Assembly (NCBI GenBank): GCA_030267565.1
Contig: BRXU01000086.1
Location: 22,276-86,275, forward strand
Origin: Pleodorina starrii
Lineage: Eukaryota; Chlorophyta; Chlorophyceae; Chlamydomonadales; Volvocaceae
Direction: 5' to 3'
Length of the DNA stretch: 64,000 nucleotides
Every line of letters starts with the position of its first letter. Position 1 is the first letter of the stretch. This document shows, one piece after another, positions 42,957-50,792 of this stretch. Both the position numbers and the translations under genes were made by a program. The notes under the pieces were generated by a model that searched no databases, was not told the origin of the DNA, and saw only the letters and a list, made by a program, of their open reading frames with translations.

Positions 42957-43414
42957 GATGTGATCCTTTCGTTGATGTTGGCGTGGGGACCGGCATGATT
43001 TGAGCGTCTGCCCGAGGCAGGGAATGCTTCCGTTTCCAGATTATGCAGGATCGGGCAGTCCGGGCGCTCGTCTCCGGCGCAGGATCGCACCAGCGTCTCC
43101 AACGTGTCGGCCATGTCCTGCAGGTGGGTAATCTTGTGGCGGAGATCCTGGATCCGGGCTTGTGCCAGTGCTTTGACATCGGCGCTACGCCGGTCGGTGT
43201 TACGCCACAGATCCAACAGGTCGGTGATTTCGCTGATCGGAAAGCCCAGATCCCGCGACCGTGCAATGAACCGAAGCATGTGAACGTCTGCATCGGCGTA
43301 GTTTCGATACCCCGAGGCTGTGCGCGCAGCTAGGGGGATCAACCCGGTCTGCTCGTAGTAGCGGATCATCTTGGCCGATACACCCGAGAGGGCAGAGGCG
43401 TCTCCGATGTTCAT
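42953..43414 (-). CDS. cueR: MerR-family copper regulator CueR/HmrR (arm B)
   Basis: This 153-residue protein starts MNIGDASALSGVSAKMIRYY and continues EQTGLIPLAARTASGYRNY. The metal loop SCAGDERPDCPIL has two cysteines at the CueR spacing. In arm A the first position is CC, here SC; the sensing pair is kept. It shares a promoter type with arm A. Two CueR proteins may differ in sensitivity or simply reflect duplication. Confidence 0.9.
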   Translation of the reverse strand: MNIGDASALSGVSAKMIRYYEQTGLIPLAARTASGYRNYADADVHMLRFIARSRDLGFPISEITDLLDLWRNTDRRSADVKALAQARIQDLRHKITHLQDMADTLETLVRSCAGDERPDCPILHNLETEAFPASGRRSNHAGPHANINERITS

Positions 43415-43441
43415 GGGCTGGGCTCCGTTCGTTGTGCGGAA

Positions 43442-43474
43442 CAGATATGGGGCTTCCCATCATGGGAAGGTCAA
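43442..43474 (-). promoter_or_regulatory. CueR-type promoter for cueR (arm B)
   Basis: On the minus strand TTGACC is followed by the dyad CTTCCCATGATGGGAAG within a 19-bp spacer and a CATATC-type -10. It is nearly identical to the arm A site. Confidence 0.82.
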
Positions 43475-43511
43475 GGGCCGCCAGTGTTCTTTATGAGTGT
43501 CTTCCGGTTGA

Positions 43512-43540
43512 GAACCGCGCGGCGTCATGCCGCGCGGTTC
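43512..43540 (-). terminator. Terminator after DUF305 (arm B)
   Basis: GAACCGCGCGGC at 43512-43523 pairs with GCCGCGCGGTTC at 43529-43540 in a 12-bp stem just past the DUF305 stop. Confidence 0.8.
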
Positions 43541-43549
43541 AAGGCAGGC

Positions 43550-44035
43550 TCAGTTGGCGTTTTCAGCAAGCCACGTGGTCATCTGCTCCATCTCACCGAC
43601 CTGGGCATCGATGATCTCTTGCGCGAGGGTGCGCATCTCATCGTCCTCGCCATGTTCGAGAAGCACCTCGGCCATGTCGATGGCACCCTGGTGATGGGCA
43701 AGCATGCCGCAAGCAAAGGCCACGTCGGCATCCTCGTTCATCATGCCGTCGTGCATGGCTGGCATCGTTACCATCATGCGACGCATGTTTTCCTGAACAT
43801 GTTCCGGCATGGTTGCCAAATCCACGCCGCCCATACCCATCATGGCGCCCATGCCGTCAGACTGCGCATCGCCGCCCATCTGTGACCCGTCCATGCTTTC
43901 CGCGGGCATATCACTGGCGGGTGCAGCCATGGCGCACTGCTCAGGCATCTGGAATTCAGCGTCCTGAGCAAAGACGGGCGCAGTAAGGCTGGTCGCAGCA
44001 ATCGCTGCGGCAATAAGGATCTTAACAGAACTCAT
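43550..44035 (-). CDS. DUF305-family Met/His-rich periplasmic protein (arm B)
   Basis: This 161-residue protein has a signal peptide (ILIAAAIAATSLTAPVFA), a shorter Met-rich segment (GAMMGMGGVDLATMP) and the DUF305 motif FACGMLAHHQGAIDMAEVLL. The C-terminus is nearly identical to the arm A copy (EQMTTWLAENAN); the missing Met-rich repeat accounts for the 20-residue difference. Confidence 0.85.
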   Translation of the reverse strand: MSSVKILIAAAIAATSLTAPVFAQDAEFQMPEQCAMAAPASDMPAESMDGSQMGGDAQSDGMGAMMGMGGVDLATMPEHVQENMRRMMVTMPAMHDGMMNEDADVAFACGMLAHHQGAIDMAEVLLEHGEDDEMRTLAQEIIDAQVGEMEQMTTWLAENAN

Positions 44036-44083
44036 CTCAGTCCTCCGTAAATTTGAGACATATGACGATGCTAAGCCTGTTCC

Positions 44084-44365
44084 TCAGAAAACTGAAACGT
44101 GCATGACGACATCATCGGGTTTTAACCCTGCTCTTCTCAGTTCCTTGTTCGACATGATACGCCCTGCCGGAACCGGTATCGTGTTTGTGGGGCGAGCCAG
44201 TCTTGACGAAGGCTCTGGTCTCTCCGGCGTGTTATCCACGGAAACTGATATTCCGCCCCCAGCATTTGGATTTGATCCTCTTGTGCTATGACTTCCTTCC
44301 TCAGCATAACCGACGCTTGCAGTGATACTGGCAGCCGCCAGTACGGACATGAACAACGTTCTCAT
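44084..44365 (-). CDS. Small secreted protein of unknown function
   Basis: This 93-residue frame has a signal peptide (RTLFMSVLAAASITASVGYA), then a Ser/Asn/Pro-rich middle and a short C-terminal segment (RIMSNKELRRAGLKPDDVV). No family is recognised. It lies between cusF and DUF305 in arm B only, so it is either an insertion or lost from arm A. Confidence 0.55.
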   Translation of the reverse strand: MRTLFMSVLAAASITASVGYAEEGSHSTRGSNPNAGGGISVSVDNTPERPEPSSRLARPTNTIPVPAGRIMSNKELRRAGLKPDDVVMHVSVF

Positions 44366-44390
44366 TCTATAACCTCCAGCGCTTTCTGAT

Positions 44391-44672
44391 TTATTCCAGA
44401 ATTTCGGTAATGGTCAGCTTGCCGTTCACACGGTCAGCGGCGAAGCGGATGGCGGCACCCTCGCTGAGGCCATCGAGCATCTCAGGCTCCGCGACCTGGA
44501 AAACCATCTTCATGGCCGGCATATCCAGGTTCTTCAGCTCCTCATGATCGACGGTCACCTTGCTCCACTGGGTGTCGACCTTGGTGACGGTCCCATTGGT
44601 GATGTGTGTGTCAGCAAAGGCGCCTCCAGCAGAAAGGATCAGCGCAGCGGCAGTCAGTTGGATAAGTTTCAT
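44391..44672 (-). CDS. cusF: CusF-like periplasmic copper-binding protein
   Basis: This protein of about 93 residues has a signal peptide (MKLIQLTAAALILSAGGAFA) and the small OB-like CusF fold: VDTQWSKVTVDHEELKNLDM and PAMKMVFQVAEPEML. The His and Met ligands and a Trp-containing Cu(I) site (W, H, M, M) are present. GAGG precedes the start. CusF hands periplasmic copper to efflux systems. It follows the cupredoxin gene by 17 bp. A broken copy is at 32905-33015. Confidence 0.88.
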   Translation of the reverse strand: MKLIQLTAAALILSAGGAFADTHITNGTVTKVDTQWSKVTVDHEELKNLDMPAMKMVFQVAEPEMLDGLSEGAAIRFAADRVNGKLTITEILE

Positions 44673-44689
44673 GGTCAGGTCCTCGGGGT

Positions 44690-45169
44690 TCAGGATTCGG
44701 TGACGTTCAGGGGGCCGTGCATGCCGGACTCGTAATGACCCAGCATCAGGCAGGCGAATTCGTACTCGCCCTCGTTTTCGAAGGTCCAAAGGATCTCGCC
44801 GGTCTCGCCCGGCTGAAGACGGACCGCGTTCGGGTCGTCATGTTCCATCTCGGGGAACCGCGCCATCAGCTCCTTGTGCTCGGCATTGGCCTCGACGGTA
44901 TCCATGACGAACTCATGTTCCAGCTCGCCATCGTTGGTGATGACCAGACGGACGGTTTCACCGGACGCAAAAGACAGTTCCGAAGGCTCGAAGATCATCG
45001 TGCCCTCATCAGTCTCCCGCATCGAAATCTCGACGGATTTCATGTCTGCGGCGCCTTCGGCGGCCGGGGTCCCCATAGCATATTCGTCATGGCCGCCTTC
45101 ATGGGTACCCGCTGCGAGCGCGAGGGCCGGGAAGAGAGAAATGGCAGTAACCAGCATCAACGATTTCAT
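44690..45169 (-). CDS. Cupredoxin-domain copper protein
   Basis: This protein of about 159 residues has a signal peptide (MKSLMLVTAISLFPALALAA). The cupredoxin fold reads IFEPSELSFASGETVRLVIT, then GELEHEFVMD (first His), and GEYEFACLMLGHYESGMHG, which holds the Cys, His and Met of a type 1 copper site. A N-terminal HEGGHDEYAMG adds possible ligands. It is encoded 34 bp after the oxidase fragment and before cusF in one direction. Confidence 0.87.
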   Translation of the reverse strand: MKSLMLVTAISLFPALALAAGTHEGGHDEYAMGTPAAEGAADMKSVEISMRETDEGTMIFEPSELSFASGETVRLVITNDGELEHEFVMDTVEANAEHKELMARFPEMEHDDPNAVRLQPGETGEILWTFENEGEYEFACLMLGHYESGMHGPLNVTES

Positions 45170-45203
45170 CGCGTTTTCCTTTATGGTGCTCGATAGGGTC
45201 AGA

Positions 45204-45995
45204 TCAGCCCAACCGCTTGCCGCCACGCGGCGTCAGGATGGTTTCGGGGCTGTAGTTGCTGGCATGCTCGGGCAATTCGCCCGTCCATTCCCATGCCTGC
45301 GTACCGGGAGGGTTTTCATACCAACCCGGATCGGAATAGTCGTCAGGAGCGATGCCTTCGCGCACCTTCATGACAGAGAACATGCCGCCCATCTCCAGCG
45401 GACCATGCGGACCCCAGCCTGTCATCATCGGGATGGTGTTCTCAGGGATTTCCATGGACATCTCGCCCATGTCACCCATGCCTGCTGTTCCCATCGACAT
45501 GTATCCGGGCTGGTGCCTGCGAACCATGTCGGTGACGCGGGTCTTGTTGGCGCCGATGATCGTGGGCAGTTCGTGACCCATGGCGTTCATGGTGTGGTGT
45601 GACTTGTGGCAGTGGAACGCCCAGTCCCCTTCATGAACGGCATCGAATTCGTAGGCACGCATCGCGCCTACCGGAATATCGATGCTGACCTCAGGCCAGC
45701 GGGCCTCCGGCCGGACCCATCCTCCATCCGTGCAGGTCACCTCGAAATCATAGCCGTGCATGTGGATGGGGTGATTGGTCATTGTCAGATTGCCGACACG
45801 CACCCGGACACGGTCGCCTTTGCTGGCGACAAGCGGGTCAATGTCCGGGAAAATGCGGCTGTTGAAGGTCCACATGTTGAAGTTCGTCATCTCGGCAACG
45901 CGCGGGATGTAGGTCCCGGGGTCGATGTCATAGGCGGCCAACAAAATCCCGAAATCCCGATCCACGGGCATGAAGGCCGGGTCTTTCTTATATTG
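45204..45995 (-). pseudogene. Multicopper oxidase (CopA/PcoA-like), N-terminal half missing
   Basis: The preserved part is the third cupredoxin domain of a CopA-type multicopper oxidase. It contains HPIHMHGYDFEV (type 2/3 copper ligands) and WAFHCHKSHHTMNAMGHE, with the HCH motif and type 1 ligands. The reading frame enters at about 45995 (YKKDPAFMPVDRDF) right after a stop codon, where a full-length enzyme would have some 250-350 more residues. The first internal ATG is at 45971. The other ligand His residues are lost, so an active oxidase is not expected. Confidence 0.78.
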
Positions 45996-46790
45996 TTAGA
46001 TGTCATATTTTGGCGCGATTTACGTAGTTAAGCGGCAAATTACGTTGTAAGAAGCATATCGTTCGCAAAAATACGGACAAAATATGTCAGAAGATCGTAA
46101 TGCGTATGTTTGCACACGAGACTGATTCGAATATTTCCATCCACCCGCGGCCAAGACTGAGCCGCGGGCCAAGTTGATCGACCGGCACTATGCTATCAGA
46201 GGTGTGAAGTCTGACGGCCTGAGTAGTAGGTCCGCAAGTTTGGCGGCCCCAAATGGCAACTGGAAGAAGTCCAGGATTAGAAGTGGGTCATCGCGAAACA
46301 ACTCGAGAGTTTGTCCGTACAGACGCCAGCAGCAGATGCGGCCATGCTGTGCGATAGAACGAACAGCCGCTTCAGAAGCCGCGCTTTACAGCATCAATGA
46401 TGAACGGGTGTCCGCTAAGGGCCGATCACTCTTTCTGCATCTGCATTGGCTGCGGGAGAGACTAATGTCCGAGGAGGGCTTTTCGCGCCGATCTGTGGCG
46501 CTATCTGACGCGCGGAAGTTGTTTGCAAAGCAAAAAATCTGGCTCCCAAAGCGGTATTATAATACCTAGTAATCTGACTTATGCAACATTAATGCGCAGA
46601 TGGTTGTGTTAGCGTTGATGCTGCTGGCATGCATGCAGATCTAGCTCATGTCCGTGCCGGCCTGAGGAAGGCGATCAATTGCACCCCATTGCGATGCCCG
46701 TAAAGAAATTCCAGAGCTTCCTATATCAATCCGAAATTGGAGCGTACATAATGCGCGCAATGACTTACACTTCAACTCTGGAGACCAGCC
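45996..46790. other. Junction region without recognised genes
   Basis: Starting at the point where the oxidase gene is cut, this sequence contains no gene I can support. A 131-codon plus-strand frame (46174-46569) has no motif. The words near 46010-46050 (ttacgtagttaag, aaattacgttgtaag) might be a transposon end but I cannot name it. It separates the metal island from the defence island. Confidence 0.45.
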
Positions 46791-46970
46791 TTGAGTCAGA
46801 AAACGATCGACGTAAACCCATCTCTCATTTGGTCCATCCCTCACTGGCTGCGTGGCGGTTTCAAGAAATCTGACCAGGGAAAGATCGTTTTTTCCTTCAC
46901 AATCCTGTTGCTCAAGGCCGGCACCATCTCGGCTTTTGTTGATAGGATCAAAGAAAAGATGCTGGCATGA
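46791..46970 (+). CDS. 59-residue protein heading the GmrSD-like operon (TTG start)
   Basis: This short frame starts at TTG, seven bases after a GGAG, and its stop overlaps the ATG of the next gene (ATGA at 46967-46970). The peptide reads SQKTIDVNPSLIWSIPHWLR, then SFTILLLKAGTISAFVDR, and ends with a basic helix. The composition is typical of a coding sequence and there is no stop in frame back to 46763. The overlap implies translational coupling with the nuclease. No family is recognised; a partner or control peptide of the nuclease is possible. Confidence 0.6.
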   Translation: MSQKTIDVNPSLIWSIPHWLRGGFKKSDQGKIVFSFTILLLKAGTISAFVDRIKEKMLA

Positions 46971-49069
46971 AGGCGACCGACGCAAACCTTCTAGCCTTCA
47001 TCAGCAAGGCCCCGCAATTTGTTATCCCAATTTACCAGCGGACCTACAGCTGGACGGAAAAGGAATGCCGTCAACTATGGGAAGATGTGCGCCGTGCTGG
47101 TCGAAGGGATCATATCCCCGTGCATTTCCTTGGCTCGGTCGTGTATGTCGAAGAAAGCCTATCGACTAACACCAGTCGCTCTCCGCAGCTGGTGATCGAC
47201 GGGCAGCAGCGCCTGACGTCGGTCATGCTACTGCTTGCCGCCCTTTCACGGATTATAAAGAATGGTGAGCCTGTCGACGGCTTCTCGGCTAAAAAGATAC
47301 GCAACCGCTATTTGCTCGATCCAGACGAGGATGGGGAGCGAGCTTTCAAGCTGCTCCTGTCAAAGACCGACCGTACGACCCTGAATTCTATTGTTGCAGA
47401 AGATGACCTGCCCGAGGCTGTATCGATCCGGGTAAAGGAGAACTTCGATTTGTTTTTGCGTTGGCTAGAACAGGACCCGGAGGCGGTGGCCGAGATATGC
47501 ACTGGGCTGAACAAGCTAATGATCGTCGATGTTGCACTTAGCCGTGAACATGACAATCCGCAGCTGATTTTCGAGAGCATGAACTCGACTGGAAAGGAGC
47601 TTTCGCAGGCCGATTTAATTCGGAACTTTGTGTTGATGGGACTGGAGCCAAAGCTGCAAACGCGGCTTTACGAGCAATACTGGCGCAAAATGGAGGAAGG
47701 GTTCGGTCAAGGGGCTTATGTGGCCCATTTCGACAGTTTCATGCGTCATTACCTCACTAGCGTAACCGGGATGATCCCGCGACAAGGCGATGTTTACATC
47801 GCCTATAAGACTTATTCGCACGAGCAAGCCGCCAAAGATCGCGATGTCGAAGAGCTTGTTCGCGAAGTATGGGAGTTCTCTCGCTACTACCGTGCGTTAG
47901 TGCTCGGACAAGAGAAGGACAAGACGCTGGCCTTCTCATTTAAAGATCTGCGAGAGCTAAAGGTAGATGTCGCATATCCTTTCTTGCTGGAAGTCTATCG
48001 TGATTATGACGCCAACCTGCTTACCGCCGAAGATTTTATAGAAATTGTTCAATTAGTCGAAGCCTACGTCTTTCGTCGGGCAATCTGTGCTGTACCGACC
48101 AATTCACTAAACCAGACCTTTGCTTCCTTCGGGCGCGAGCTGAAGAAAGACAGGTACTTGGAAAGCGTGAAAGCGAACTTCTTAAAATTGCGGTCGTATC
48201 GCCGTTTCCCCCGAGAGGAGGAGTTTGTCGCACGCATTCAAGAGCGCGATCTCTACAATTTTCGGAACCGCTCCTACTGGCTGCGCAAGTTCGAAAACTA
48301 CGGCAGGAAGGAGCGTGTCAGCGTCGATGACTACACGATCGAGCATATCCTACCACAGAATGAAAACCTGTCAAAGGAATGGCGCGAAGCACTGGGCGAT
48401 GACTGGGCTACAGTACAGGAGAAATGGCTGCATACTCTCGGAAACCTGACGCTGACTGGGTACAATTCCGAGTACAGCGACAACTCCTTTGCCCTGAAGC
48501 GTGATATGGAAGGAGGCTTCAAGCAAAGCCCTCTGCGCGTCAATCAAGGCCTCGGCCAGCTGGAAACGTGGAATGAGACCGAGATCAAGGTACGTGCTGA
48601 AAAGATGGCGCGGCAGGCTGCTATGGTATGGGACATGCCTAACCTTCCTCAAGATATCCTTAAGGCCTATCAGGAACAGGCGGAGACCTCGACTGGATAT
48701 TCAATCGAAGATCATCCTTATCTGATAAGCGGAAAGATGCGCCAGCTATTCGACGATTTCCGCCGTGAGGTAAAGACGCTGGACGCTTGTGTGACTGAAC
48801 AATTTTTAAAGCTCTACGTTGCCTACAAGGCTGAAACGAATTTTGTTGATGTGGTGCCACAGGCCAAAGCATTGCGACTGTCTCTCAATATTAATCCTCA
48901 AGAACTTTCGGACCCTAAGAATATGGTTGTTGATGTTACGGGAGTTGGCCGATGGGGGAATGGAAACTCTGAGGTAAAGCTCACAGAACCGCAGGACCTG
49001 CACTATGTTTTGGGGCTAGTGCGCCAAGCGCTTGAGCGACAGTTTGGGGCAGAGGACAGCAATATATGA
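46967..49069 (+). CDS. DUF262-DUF1524 protein (GmrSD/BrxU-like type IV restriction enzyme)
   Basis: This 700-residue protein fuses both GmrSD halves. The N-terminal DUF262 domain has PIYQRTYSWTEKECRQLWED and the nucleotide-binding QLVIDGQQRLTSVMLLLAAL. The DUF1524 HNH nuclease near residue 458 has DDYTIEHILPQNENLSKEW with the His of the active site. GmrSD and BrxU use NTP hydrolysis to cut DNA with modified (for example glucosylated or hydroxymethylated) cytosines. BrxU is typically part of BREX islands, which fits here. It overlaps both the small ORF before it and the next gene by 4 bp. Confidence 0.88.
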   Translation: MKATDANLLAFISKAPQFVIPIYQRTYSWTEKECRQLWEDVRRAGRRDHIPVHFLGSVVYVEESLSTNTSRSPQLVIDGQQRLTSVMLLLAALSRIIKNGEPVDGFSAKKIRNRYLLDPDEDGERAFKLLLSKTDRTTLNSIVAEDDLPEAVSIRVKENFDLFLRWLEQDPEAVAEICTGLNKLMIVDVALSREHDNPQLIFESMNSTGKELSQADLIRNFVLMGLEPKLQTRLYEQYWRKMEEGFGQGAYVAHFDSFMRHYLTSVTGMIPRQGDVYIAYKTYSHEQAAKDRDVEELVREVWEFSRYYRALVLGQEKDKTLAFSFKDLRELKVDVAYPFLLEVYRDYDANLLTAEDFIEIVQLVEAYVFRRAICAVPTNSLNQTFASFGRELKKDRYLESVKANFLKLRSYRRFPREEEFVARIQERDLYNFRNRSYWLRKFENYGRKERVSVDDYTIEHILPQNENLSKEWREALGDDWATVQEKWLHTLGNLTLTGYNSEYSDNSFALKRDMEGGFKQSPLRVNQGLGQLETWNETEIKVRAEKMARQAAMVWDMPNLPQDILKAYQEQAETSTGYSIEDHPYLISGKMRQLFDDFRREVKTLDACVTEQFLKLYVAYKAETNFVDVVPQAKALRLSLNINPQELSDPKNMVVDVTGVGRWGNGNSEVKLTEPQDLHYVLGLVRQALERQFGAEDSNI

Positions 49070-49455
49070 AAGAGACCATTGATGATATTAAAGCTGCCAT
49101 ACGCGAATTTCTGCGCACGTATGGCCAACCGGTCGAGGCAAAAACACCTATCAGTAAAAAAGAGCATTTGGAAGTCTGGACCATCGGCGGGCGTTATCGT
49201 GCCGCTGGTCTAGAGCTCAACCATGCCCGTTTGGTAAATTTCTGGGTCACTAGCATGAATATCCCGCCTGACCTACCCAACGCGGTCGAAATCACGCGTA
49301 AGACGCCAAAAGGTGGCAAGTGGACTGATGCGAATGGAAATGGCGCCAACAGTAATCTCAGCAGTTACGATCAGTTCCGCACCAAGCCCATCGCGCGCCT
49401 CGCCGTTACCTCGTCTGCTGACGCCTTTATTATCCTAACACACTTAAATCGATAA
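49066..49455 (+). CDS. 129-residue protein coupled to the GmrSD-like gene
   Basis: The start overlaps the nuclease stop by 4 bp (ATGA). The product is a soluble protein with a helical N-terminus (KETIDDIKAAIREFLRTYGQ) and a region LEVWTIGGRYRAAGLELNHA. No family is recognised. The coupling suggests a third component, for example a regulator or specificity partner of the nuclease. A 100-bp gap with no gene follows before the YhaO-like gene. Confidence 0.65.
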   Translation: MKETIDDIKAAIREFLRTYGQPVEAKTPISKKEHLEVWTIGGRYRAAGLELNHARLVNFWVTSMNIPPDLPNAVEITRKTPKGGKWTDANGNGANSNLSSYDQFRTKPIARLAVTSSADAFIILTHLNR

Positions 49456-49559
49456 ACTTATTTTACGTGTTATTTTAGGTATGAAATGATTCCGTGCCAA
49501 TCAAATGAGGCTAAAATGATCTCCAAGTTTGAGCGTACGCTTGGGGAGGGTCAAGAGTG

Positions 49560-50792
49560 ATGAAGTTACTCCATACTGCTGACATCCATCTGGATTCGCC
49601 GCTTCGATCTCTTGCCATGAGAAATTCCGAGCTGTGCGATGCCGTTGCCGCCGCCACGCGCGCGTCTTTCAGTCAGCTGGTCGATCTGGCGATCTCCGAG
49701 GATGTCGCGGCCCTTCTTGTCGCGGGAGACTTGTTCGACGGCCGGGAGCGCAGCGCGCGGACCGGAGCCTTCTTGATGGGTGAGCTTGATCGTCTCGGGG
49801 ATGCGGGGATCAAGGTGTTTTACACGAAAGGCAACCACGATGCCGAGAACCCGATCACTGGTACGCTGGACCTGCCCGCCCATGTTCATGTCTTTGATGC
49901 CCGCGGCGGCCGGGAACAGTTGGCTGAGAATGTCTGGATCCACGGCGTCAGTTTTGCGGACCGTCACGCCCCCGACAGCCTGCTGCCGCGCTTCAAGGCG
50001 CCGGTCCCAAATGCCGTAAACATCGCCATGCTGCACAGCTCTCTGGGTGGTGCAGCAGGCCATGACGTCTATGCCCCCTGCAGTGTCGTGGATCTGGCAG
50101 GGATGGGCTTCGACTACTGGGCCCTTGGGCATGTCCACAAGCGTCAGATCCATTCCGAAATGCCCTGGGTCGTCATGCCTGGCATTCCTCAAGGTCGCGA
50201 CATTGGCGAGGCAGGGCCAAAATCTGTAACGCTGCTGACCATCAACCATGGCCGGATCGACGTGAGCGAAAAGCGGACCTCCGTCGTCGAGTTTGCACAG
50301 AGCGATCTGAACATCACGGACGCGGACAGCGATGAGGCACTGCGTACGATGCTGCGGCAGCACCTTGCTGCGCTGCGCAGGCAGATTGCTGCCCCGACCG
50401 GCGTGATCCGGCTGTCCCTGAGCGGCCGCCCGTCGCGCCACTGGCAGATCCTCAGAGATCACGATGTTTGGCTCGAGCAGGCAGGCAATCTCGCCCGGGC
50501 CGCCGGAGATCTGTGGATCGATAAGCTTCTGTTGGATCTGACGCCGCCGGACGCCGGCACGGAGGCTGCCAGTGCGGCCGAGGAACTTGCGGCGACAATG
50601 ACCCAGATCCGCACGGAGCCTGGATTTGTGGCCACCGCCCTGGACGAGGTCGAGACCGTGTTACAGGACCTGCCGCCCGGATTGCGCGATCGACTAATGC
50701 CGGACGAGGCCGCGCGGGACGATTTGGTAGACAGATTGGCTTTGGCCGGGGCCAATCGCGTTCTTGCGCGCATGAAGGGGGCGGTCGTCTGA
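49560..50792 (+). CDS. SbcD/YhaO-like DNA exonuclease subunit
   Basis: This is a protein of about 410 residues of the Mre11/SbcD phosphoesterase family. The metal site is complete: HTADIHLDSP, VAGDLFDGRE, YTKGNHDAEN, HSSLGGAAGHD and GLGHVHK-like WALGHVHKRQ. It forms a nuclease complex with the ATPase encoded next. A GGGAGGG lies upstream; the GTG at 49557 is an alternative start. YhaO/YhaN pairs are known in Gram-positive and proteobacterial genomes in repair or defence settings. Confidence 0.87.
   Translation: MKLLHTADIHLDSPLRSLAMRNSELCDAVAAATRASFSQLVDLAISEDVAALLVAGDLFDGRERSARTGAFLMGELDRLGDAGIKVFYTKGNHDAENPITGTLDLPAHVHVFDARGGREQLAENVWIHGVSFADRHAPDSLLPRFKAPVPNAVNIAMLHSSLGGAAGHDVYAPCSVVDLAGMGFDYWALGHVHKRQIHSEMPWVVMPGIPQGRDIGEAGPKSVTLLTINHGRIDVSEKRTSVVEFAQSDLNITDADSDEALRTMLRQHLAALRRQIAAPTGVIRLSLSGRPSRHWQILRDHDVWLEQAGNLARAAGDLWIDKLLLDLTPPDAGTEAASAAEELAATMTQIRTEPGFVATALDEVETVLQDLPPGLRDRLMPDEAARDDLVDRLALAGANRVLARMKGAVV

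Larger units (their letters stand above)
42501..44035 (-). repeat. Copper module arm B (inverted duplicate of 33045-34654)
   Basis: DUF305, CueR and DUF411 genes in the same order as arm A, on the opposite strand about 8 kb away, with cusF preceding it intact. The two arms enclose both copA genes. Confidence 0.8.

Noticed and set aside
46174..46569. 131-codon plus-strand frame as a gene
   Set aside because: Ser/Arg-rich with no motif, at a rearranged junction; likely chance.
49566..50462. 298-codon minus-strand frame
   Set aside because: Antisense to the YhaO-like gene.
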